Positions 54,991 to 64,000 of a DNA stretch of 64,000 nt are shown here, piece after piece (position 1 is the stretch's first letter; every line of letters begins with the position of its first letter). Where the stretch lies: contig NC_090121.1 in assembly GCF_023973825.1 (NCBI RefSeq), forward strand, positions 2,030,001 to 2,094,000. Reading direction: 5' to 3'. Source of the stretch: Plasmodium brasilianum. Its lineage: Eukaryota; Apicomplexa; Aconoidasida; Haemosporida; Plasmodiidae. The notes beneath the pieces were generated by a model. The model was not told the origin of the DNA and searched no databases. It was given only the letters and a program-made list of their open reading frames with translations. Made by a program: the position numbers and the translations under genes.

Positions 54991-55939
54991 ATAAATTGTA
55001 ATATTTTGTTACCTGTTCTATACCAAATATTTGATATTTTTATATATTGAAATATATAAAATAAATACATATTTGCAAATAAAATTGTATTTTTTTAATT
55101 TATTTTAAAGTATTTATTTTTAAAAAATATATTTATGTATATTTTCTAGGAGTATTAAAAATTCCGCGTCCACTGTTTGTTTATCTAGTAAGTAAACTTT
55201 CATTTTTAATTGTATATTATATATTTTAGTATTCTATCTATTTATACATTAACATGAATTTTTAAAGAATTAAAATTTAAACATCATTTTAAATTGTGTT
55301 ATGGTAATTTAATATAATAATATTTATATCTTCTGAGATGATAATAGTTGACATTTAATTTTGTGAATCCATTAATATATTTTTATATATCCTAGTAATA
55401 AATTAAAAAAAATAATATTATTTATGATAATAGTTATTGTGCATGCATCAGAATATAATACCATAAAAACTGATATCCTTTTCTTATTATATTAATAAAT
55501 CAATAAAAATAGTTAATATACATAATGCACTTATTTTTTTATTGAATGTGGTGCATTATAAAAGTGCATAACCATTGTATATTAATTTAGAGTGCTTTTC
55601 TATTTAGCATAATATTATATTTTTAAGAAAACACAGTACTTGAAAAAAAAAAATTAAAATATATTTAATTAAAATAAATAATGAATTAATTATAAAAGTA
55701 TATGAATTAGCGCAATAATAGAAAACTATCGAAATCCCACATAATATATCGATATAATTACATTAAAGTACGTTTGAGAAATGGACTACTGGATTGAAGT
55801 TTCTGTTCGAACTTGTAACTTAGGAATTATTGTTTTGTAAAATATTTTATAAGGATGAAAATTACATGAACATAAAACGATAAAAAATGTAAATACGTCA
55901 AATTAAAAAACGGACAGAGCATAAACTGTTGTAGTAGTA

Positions 55940-56985
55940 CATATGGAAGTACTCGAAAAATTCAAAAATGAGAAATTGGAATTTAAGTAAGGAAAATTAT
56001 TAAAATTATACCTAGAAGTTACTTCAAAAGAGGTATTTTAAACGTATCTTAATTTAAGAAATGGTAAGTTAATAACTGAAAATATTAAAAGCAGGAATGA
56101 CAATAAAAAAACAAAAAATTCGATGGAATAAATGAGTGGAAGGACATAAAAATTTTTCTGAAAAGTAGAAAAAAAACATTGGTTATATAGTTTGAAAAAT
56201 GAATGGAAGACAGAATATGCTTACATAAAAAACAATGAAAAATTAAAAGAGAATATCCTAAATGAAATTGGAAGTGTTCCATTCCTAGATAGGAAAAAGC
56301 TTCGGGCATGCATTGGATATCAAATAAGGACATGATTGTAATAAGATATTTGAAATAGGACTTATATAAAATATTGACAGAAGGATATGAAAATAAGTTG
56401 GATAAAAATGAAAATGAAGAAAATAAAGATGATTAACCATTAAAAAATGTAAAAGAATTGTAGAATAAAGTAAGTAATGAAGAAATATATAAAAAAAAAT
56501 TTAGCATAACTGTTTATATTTGTACATTTGATAGCACTAGAAGAATATGAAAAATAATATTATATAGAAAATAGTGTATCGTACGTGCACAATTGCATGA
56601 ATGAAACTTAGACAAAAGACAACTTATATAAAGAATAACAGATAAAAAGAAATATTATTGGTTCTATTATTTAAGTTTCGGAAAATAATAAAAACTAGGA
56701 TATTCACAGTTATAAATATGAGATCTCTATTTATTAGAAAATAATAGATTCGATAGGATATTATACATATGTAAATTCTATATATACGGAGAATACCGTA
56801 GAGTAATCCTATAAAATATTAGAATAATACACAACAGTAATAGATAGGGAGTATATAAAATATATTAGAATGCTATTAAAGTGAAATATGATTATACCCA
56901 TAAGAAATATTTATTAAATATTATTATATAGGAATGGAATAAAGAAAATTAATTACAGAATGAGTATTATAAAAGAAAAAAAAAG
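55940..56985 (+). pseudogene. STP1 C-terminal (cytoplasmic, Trp-rich) domain, pseudogene
   Basis: Pieces in changing frames line up, in order, with the C-terminal domain I know from STP1 (subtelomeric transmembrane protein of P. malariae and P. ovale). HMEVLEKFKNEKLEFK starts at 55940, and TYLNLRNGKLITENIKS lies near 56050. RWNK-stop-VEGHKNFSEK is at 56118-56170, WLYSLKNEWKTEYAYIKNNE at 56180-56240, and SVPFLDRKK near 56275. WISNKDMIVIRYLK is at 56314, EGYENKLDKNENEENKDD near 56385, ENSVSYVHNCMNE near 56570 and YYTYVNSIYTEN near 56760. At least four frame changes and about ten stops are present, so it is clearly dead. No ectodomain is visible upstream, so only the intracellular half survives. 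Identification is from motif memory; the order and Trp spacing make it fairly firm. Confidence 0.75.
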
Positions 56986-56989
56986 GTAT

Positions 56990-59900
56990 AAAATATGAAT
57001 ATAAAAATGCATTTATTTAATATATATTATAATTATAAATAATTTTCTTTTTGAATAAGAACATGTATAAGAAAGTTTTATTAATACTTGTTTCAAAAGA
57101 ATACACAAACATGATTATATATATATAAAATAACAAGTTAATATATATATATCAAACATTAAAATATTACTATATGAAATATTAAGCAATATATTTTGTT
57201 TTACTCCTTAATAAGGAATTTCTTTCAATGAAATCATACAATATAAATAATGTATTACTAGTATTTTTAAAAGGTATTTTTATTTTATTTTTTTTGTTAT
57301 ACGTATTTTAGATTATTCAATAACATATTATTGGGTACCGGATACCCACAATTATAAAGTTAAAATGTATATTAGGATTCTATATAAAAATTATTTTTAT
57401 ATATATATATGTTATTTATTAATATTATATTCCTTTTTTTTTTATATATTTAATTTGTTTAAACATTATTTATTCAATTTAATATTTAAATATTTTAAAT
57501 TCTAAATATTTATATAAAAAAAATAAGATAAAACAAAATTTCAAATGTATCATCCATGATTACGTTCTTTATTCTTAGAAGATAATATATATTCTTTTTT
57601 ATTTCTAAATATATATTACCCAAATTGTGGAATAAAAATATTTTTGGGTAAATAGTATATTTGATCATTATTTTAAGTTATTTCTAAAAACATTTTTATG
57701 ATATTATATGTCTTTAATTTGGATAATAATATATTCCTAAATCTATATATACAACTTTCTTATAGCTAGTACAACAGTCTATATGAAAATTATAGAATAT
57801 TAACTTATGATATATTGTTATTTTTCTGTAGTATATTATTATAGGTGTAAAAATATTTAAGTAATAAGATGTAAATCATATTTATACTGAAATTATTTAT
57901 CTTATTTTTATTATTTTAATAAAATATTTTTGAAGCAATAAAATATAATATTAAATTTCTCTACTTTTTTTTTATATTATATTATTATTTGTATTATGTT
58001 ATATAGCTACTCGAGAGAAAAGGAAGAATATTCTGAAATTATTTTTTATAAATAAATATTTTAATTGTATAAAATAATAAATAATTTCAATGTAATTTTT
58101 CTCAAATTTTTTGTTATTTAACTTTATGACAAAACCATATGACATCTTATTTTTGTCAGGATAAAAATAACAGTATTATTATTAATGTTTTTTAAAATAA
58201 TATTGTACATATAAAATACATATAAAAGAGGATTTTTTTAAGTTTTGTATCATCCGCATTAACGATTTATTTTAAAAGACGAAGGCTAAAAATTCATTAA
58301 TCTCAAATAAAGTTAAATTTTATTGTTTTGCATTAAAGGATCTGACAGGAAAAAGCTAATAAATATTATGTACAGTCATAAATATGCATGTATTTTATAT
58401 ATTTAACAATTTTTCATAAAAAAGTCACATTAAAATGTTTTTTAAATACTAAAAGATTTTATTGTTTTTAAAAAGAAAAATATTTTAATAATACATAGCA
58501 CACTTATTTTCATAAAGAAATTAGCAGAAATTCATAATATTTAAAATAAATATATGATAAGTGTATTTATTATAGAGTTTTACATATAAAAGTTATTTTC
58601 ATTAAATTTTTATACATTCATCATTACATTTAATCATAGAATATTTTATACAATAAATATATGCCTATATTTTTATGATATTTATTATATAATTAATATA
58701 TATATATATATATAATAAAAATGAAATGATGAAATATTTTATATATGGAGTGATATATAATTAAGAATCCAAATATAAAAACGTTATTATTACAAAGCAT
58801 ATATATATATATGAAAAAAGTTATTAAATATTACTACATTTAATATATTATTAACTTAATAAATATATAAGTAAAGAATTTACTTTCTAACTATCAATTT
58901 TTTATGTAGAAAAATTACATAATTAACAAGAAATATACTAATAAGTCTTCAAGAAATATAAGTAAATAATAGCATATGAATAAAAATTACAAAAAATATA
59001 AAACTGTTTTAATGCTATATTTAAAAATAATGTATATAATTTTAGTATTAATTCCTTTATTACATATAATGGGACATGTATTTATTCATTCTTATATTTC
59101 GATTAATCGTTTAAACATATCTATATGAAGCCATTTTCTCAACTTAATATATGTATGATATTATAAGGTAAAATGGATAGCAATTGCGTCTTAAGTATTA
59201 TTAAAGTGTCAATTAATTAATTATTTATAAATATTGATTAAATTAGCATGTAATAATTTTTTAATATTCGTTGATTTTTTTTTTTTATTAGTTATATTTT
59301 ATTTTTTAATAGAACGATTATTAGAAAAGAACATTTGTCTGTTCATGTATTCAGTTTTAATATTAATTTGTAAACTGTTGTATTATTAAATATATTCAAT
59401 TAATATTAAAAGCCATGAAAAAAGTCAGAGAGAAAGAAACTTATGTCATATATATTATTAAAAAATTAAAATTTAATTTATCTTATATGACAATAAAAGT
59501 AACCTCGTTTAAATGTCGTATAATTCATATCTATCAGACTTTTAATTGTTTTTTCACAAAATATACAAAAAGCTGACATTGTTGATACTTCCGATTAATT
59601 AAATTCCATTAAATCATTGTTACGGTATATCTATATTTTTGTTCTAATTATTCTGCTTATAGCAAATTATTTTAAAAATAATTTTTATAAGACATTAGTT
59701 AACTTAAAATGATTTTTTATTATTTTAATCGTAACAAAGAAATTTAAAATAATATTTTTTAAAAGACGAATTTATGTATTTTATATTATATAGTTTTATT
59801 AAATTTTATCCAATTACCTAACTGAATTAACCAAACGATTTAAATAATATGCAAATAAAATATATGTAAATTTTTTCCAAGTAAATTATCTTTACAGCAA

Positions 59901-60192
59901 GTCTAATTGCAGTAATTATGTACCATTCAATGTTCTTTTAGAAACTATTCCATTTATATCATTTTAATATTTTTACGTAGAAAATTTACTGATTACATTT
60001 AAATTTTTTTTTCTCTTTATACATTTAATTATATGTTATAATTATATAATATATACAATTTATAAAATATATATGTGGCAGAAACAATAAAAAAGAATTA
60101 TAAATCTATCTTCTACTGAATATAAGCGTTATAATTATATAAATAATAATTTTATTATCAAATAAGTTTTAGCGGAGGTAAATAATTTTGAC
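56990..60192. other. AT-rich intergenic stretch
   Basis: No supported gene. It includes the presumed promoter of the 60 kb gene. The minus-strand frame at 60135-60329 overlaps exon 1 of that gene and is a shadow. Confidence 0.45.
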
Positions 60193-60982
60193 ATGATGAT
60201 ACAAGCTAACAAATTCTTTTTCTTCATTAAATTCTGCGCATTTTCCCTTCTAATATGGATATATCGAAATTTATATAAGGTAGGATAATTGCTATATTTA
60301 ACAATTTCTATACTTTTTTTTGTAATCATACATTTTAATTTTAAAAATTAATATTTTATTCATGCAAAAATAGTTATATTTTTATTTAATATCAAATATT
60401 TGATCATATTTTTAGACAAATACATATGGAATATCATATATTAAGAAAATTGATCTAAGTAATTCATTAAATGTAAGAGTAGACAGATTATTAAATGGAG
60501 AAAGACGTTTACATCCCCCCAATGGAAGCACACCTTTAAAAAAAATGTCTCCAAAAAACTTTAAAGTGTCATCTGATACTTCAAATAATAATGATAACTA
60601 TGAAGGACGGCATAGAAAATTAGAAGGAAAATCGTCAAAAAAGGAAAAAAACGTATCACCATCCATTATTAGTCCTAAAAAAGGATTAGATGATACATAT
60701 AATGTTAAAATAATAAAAGCACTTGATAATGAATACAAAGAAGTAAATAACCTTAAGCGTGAATTTGCACAAAAATTTCTAAGGCGTATTCTTGTTATTA
60801 TTCCAGTTATATTGTTCAGTATTGCTGCATTGGTGTTAGTAATGCTAATAAGTACTGAGGGATTTCTAGAAAAATTGTCTGCCTCAATATCCTTTCCAAT
60901 ATTTGTTTCAATATTTATTTTAACAGTATTAGTTACTTCCTGTAAATTATTGAAAAATATGTACAAGGGTAATAATAAGTAA
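60193..60982 (+). CDS. Two-exon Plasmodium exported protein
   Basis: Exon 1 is 60193-60279 (29 codons, ATG ATG start, hydrophobic FFFFIKFCAFSLLIWIYRN). The intron is 60280-60415 (136 bp) and exon 2 is 60416-60982, phase 0, 217 residues in total. SLNVRVDRLLNGERR puts an RLL-type motif at residues 53-55, the same relative place as RISRLLKGD in the 9.5 kb gene, and suggests the same family. A Ser/Lys/Asn-rich region follows (about 74-120), then IIKALDNEYKEVNNLKREF and two membrane helices near 154-175 and 187-205, ending KNMYKGNNK. It is intact. Export to the red cell is inferred from the layout. Neither RLLNG nor RLLKG matches the strict RxLxE/Q/D pattern. Molecular function unknown. Confidence 0.8.
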
Positions 60983-62098
60983 AATTACGTAAGAGAATTT
61001 CTAAACATATATAAAGAATAAAAAATAGGGTCATTCTCGGATATATATATAATGAATGCTTATATATTAGAATACAGTAATTTTATCTTTTTGATAATAT
61101 ATATATGTAAAAGCTCTTAATACGTAATATGAGAATTCTAGATTTTTTAACTTTAATCTAAATAAAATGTTTTGAAATTACTTATATTTTTTTTTATGGA
61201 TAGTTTGTTAATTTTTTTAGTGTTCTTCTTTATAATTTATTCTGTATAAGTGCTGTTAAAGTATCTCCTTTTTTATTTTTTTATTTTTTTTTATTTGTAT
61301 TTGTATAAAAATTACCAATAAACTGTGTTTAAATTATTATATTATATTTATATTATTATTTGTTTTACTGGGATAGTAATTTAATATGTTATTTTTTATT
61401 AGTTCATCTGTATCTCAATATGTATGTACATTATTTAGGTTATAACATATTAGGTTTCATAATTTTTTTATATATGTGTATATATTTAGTGAACATTTAT
61501 TGTTGTTTGTCATATATTAATTAGAACGGCTTCTTATTGACAAAAATATCAAAATAAGCAATATAGTATTTTAATTAAATTTAAAGTTAATATTATACTC
61601 TTATTAAAGAAAACTATTTTATATTTTGAAATTTCAAATTACTTATATGATATTTTTTGATTGAGCAACATTTGAATAGAGTATAGAATATATTCATTTA
61701 TATAATAACCAAAAGCTTTATTTCTCATCAGTTCATTCTATGTTAATTTTTTCATGAATACTCTTATAATAATACTTTATTTTACTTTTATATTACTCTA
61801 TTTTAGTAGTTATATTTTTAATTTATTTATTATGTCACGTTATCTAAATTCCTTATTTTCTTTATATTCAACAAATATATATGATTAATATAGAATAAAG
61901 CTAATTGGATGAGAAACATATATATTTATTGTATGAAATTTTTTTTTTCTTTTTAAAAATAATCTATTTTATTTATTAATTCAAATCGTATTGTAGAGAT
62001 ATTTATTAGATGAAAATACGATAAATATATAAAATACCAACAATATGCACTAAATATATGTATTTTTTTATATTCATATAATATACAAATGTTTTTCG
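60983..62098. other. AT-rich intergenic stretch
   Basis: 3' flank of the 60 kb gene. Nothing else is supportable. Confidence 0.45.
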
Positions 62099-62500
62099 AA
62101 TCTTTTCCACGAGGAAAATAGATATAATCATACTAACGTTAGTAATAAATATATACCCCCCATAAAAGATATATTTTATCATTTATATTCTTACGATCAT
62201 CAAAATTTACCTAAAAATTGTTCTAAGAAAAATGGTCCAAAAAATTTTTCTACAAATAAAACTGAAAGAAAAAAAATAATTCCATATGAATAGAATACTA
62301 AATAAGAAATCATAAATGTAAAAAAAAGTTGAAATAATTATTAGAAAAGATTCGTTAAGAATTTAGCTTAGAAATATATTAAATTCTATAATTTCGAACT
62401 ATAGACTAATTACAGGAAATTTTTATTATACTAAATATAATTCTAAAGTATAATACGAGGAATATAGTAAAACTAAATAAAGTTTATATCATTAAAACGA
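62099..62500 (+). pseudogene. Decayed gene fragment, family unknown
   Basis: A 64-codon open run (62099-62293) has normal protein composition (NLFHEENRYNHTNVSNKYIP, then FYHLYSYDHQNLPKNCSKKN), ending at TAG. Beyond it, further coding-like text continues in other frames (YRLITGNFYYTKYNSKV, YEEYSKTK) to about 62480. The frame is open upstream without an ATG, consistent with an internal exon. Not assignable. Probably another dead subtelomeric gene. Confidence 0.4.
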
Positions 62501-64000
62501 CCATGCAAAAGAGTTACTTTTTTATTATAATATATTTTATTTAATTTTTTTTGTTATACAAGAAAACTATATTTATTAACATATAACATATTAATTTAAT
62601 GAACATTTTAGTATTCTACACTTGTATATTGACTTATAATATATAGTAAAATAGGACAATATATTAGAATTATAAAATTTGTTAAGTTTGAGTTAACAAT
62701 AAATGTAATTTATTATATATAACGTTATGTTTATATATTTTTTTATTATTATAATTTTTAATTTTTTGTGATATATACTATTCTGAATTTAAAAAAAAAA
62801 AAAAAAAAATTTTATATTATGTATTTTTTTTTTTTTTTATTAATTACAATATTTGATTTAAATATATTAGTGTCATAAGTAGAGAAATGTTTTAAATTGA
62901 TATAAAGTATTTATTCAATATTTTAATGTGGATGCGTCAATAAAAAAAACATGAAATATTTTTTATGTTATTAGAATAACATTTTGTACTTACAATAATT
63001 TTATAATTGTTAATTACTGTGTTATATACTAAGCATAATAAAAAAATTATATCATATCCTTTAATTGTTACTAATTATAATTTTTAAATAAAACAATTTA
63101 TGTTTCTTTTATATATTACATTATTTTTTTAATATATATCATATGTTATATGTGCATGTAAAATAAGAAAAAAAAAATATATATATATGTAATAAAATAT
63201 TTATAAGAAAAATTAATGAATACATGATTTTCGTAACATTCAATTTTATTGTATTACATTATATAAAAATAATGTAACATATAATATTTATTTGTAAATA
63301 CATTTCGATTCAAATATTCCTGTTATTACAATTTTATGTAGTACATATTTAACAATACTAAATTTTATTCTTTTTTGTTTTTGTTTACATAAATATAAAT
63401 ATTTTTTTCGTATGAAAAAATAGAGAATTTATAAATCTATTATAAAATTATTATAATATGTATTACAGAATATGCGATTTATATAATATTGCATATTTAT
63501 GATACAGAAATATAAGGCGCTAATATGTATCATCCTTTTAAAATTTAAACATGAACATAAATTATGTTGTATACTAAGAACATAATATTGAAAAGGTCAA
63601 TATATTTTAGTTATAAATTATTTTCAGTTATAATCATTATCTAATTATTTGTATGATGGAATGCTATTCTTTTAAATATTAATTTTTTCAGTTATTTTTA
63701 TAATTAAAAGAAGTAAATTATAAGAACTATATTTTCTAAAACAAATTCTGTGTTACTTAGAGCAATAATAATTAGAAAAAATAATTTAAATCAATAATTA
63801 TAGTCATAAAACATGATAGTATGTAATCTACCTACATTCTATACATTGTATTATTTAAATAAACCCCATATTAGAAAATAGTGAGGTACAATTTTGTTTA
63901 TTTTTAAATACTAAATACAGTATTAATAATAAAACTACTATGAAATAATTAATACATTTTGAATATTTATAAGTGCAATATAATTACATTGTTTTAATGA
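62501..64000. promoter_or_regulatory. AT-rich; right end resembles the 5' flank of an exported gene
   Basis: Contains a 19-base A run (62791-62809) and a T run shortly after. From about 63650 to 63805 the order of blocks (GGAAATG/GGAATG, TTAATTTTTTCA..., TATAATTAAAA, then AATCAATAATTA) parallels 30375-30520, upstream of the intact 31 kb gene. No coding sequence is seen here. Confidence 0.45.

Noticed and set aside
56085..56333. 82-codon minus-strand frame
   Set aside because: Shadow of the STP1 domain remnant, whose plus-strand text matches the family in order.
60598..60966. 122-codon minus-strand frame
   Set aside because: Antisense shadow of exon 2 of the 60 kb gene.
1..64000. Telomere repeats, rRNA, tRNA, CRISPR
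   Set aside because: None seen. The subtelomeric call rests on gene families and composition, not on telomere repeats.

Overview
The window looks like the subtelomere of a human-type Plasmodium, most likely P. malariae. The sequence is extremely A+T rich, with long A/T homopolymers and (AT)n tracts. It is very gene poor: five gene-like loci and several broken ones in 64 kb. The genes belong to subtelomeric multigene families: one full three-exon pir (Plasmodium interspersed repeat) gene, several two-exon exported-protein genes, and a decayed STP1 C-terminal domain. The mixture of fam-l/fam-m-like two-exon genes (short signal exon, phase-0 intron of about 120-140 bp, then an Arg-x-Leu export-type motif and two C-terminal membrane helices) with pir and STP1 is what I know from P. 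malariae. This is recognition from memory, not a database search.

Layout. 1-9.5 kb holds only decayed minus-strand gene fragments. 9,573-10,710 (-) is a two-exon exported-protein gene whose signal exon carries a one-base insertion; about 5 kb away on the same strand (15.0-15.7 kb) lies a wrecked paralog. 17-21 kb contains further remnants, including a plus-strand one followed by a 3' flank shared with the gene at 31 kb. 26.7-27.6 kb is a pir pseudogene. 30,944-31,822 (+) is an intact fam-l/fam-m-like gene. 33,513-35,365 (-) is the intact pir gene. 40,455-41,261 (-) is an exported-protein gene with a single in-frame stop just before its membrane helix. 44.0-44.7 kb and 48.3-49.3 kb (+) are pseudogenes whose main exons keep one reading frame despite several stops. 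52,375-53,227 (+) and 60,193-60,982 (+) are intact two-exon genes. 55.9-57.0 kb (+) is an orphan STP1 cytoplasmic domain. The right edge (63.6-64.0 kb) resembles the 5' flank of the 31 kb gene, so another gene probably starts just outside.

Function. The intact exported genes carry an N-terminal hydrophobic segment in exon 1 and an RLL/RQL motif 20-25 residues into exon 2. This is the usual arrangement for proteins sent from the parasite into the infected red cell. PIR and STP1 are predicted variant membrane antigens. No tRNA, rRNA, CRISPR, telomere repeat or housekeeping gene was recognised. I found no clearly new biological system. The most unusual signals are the pattern of pseudogene damage (stops without indels), single-lesion genes, and repeated flanking modules.
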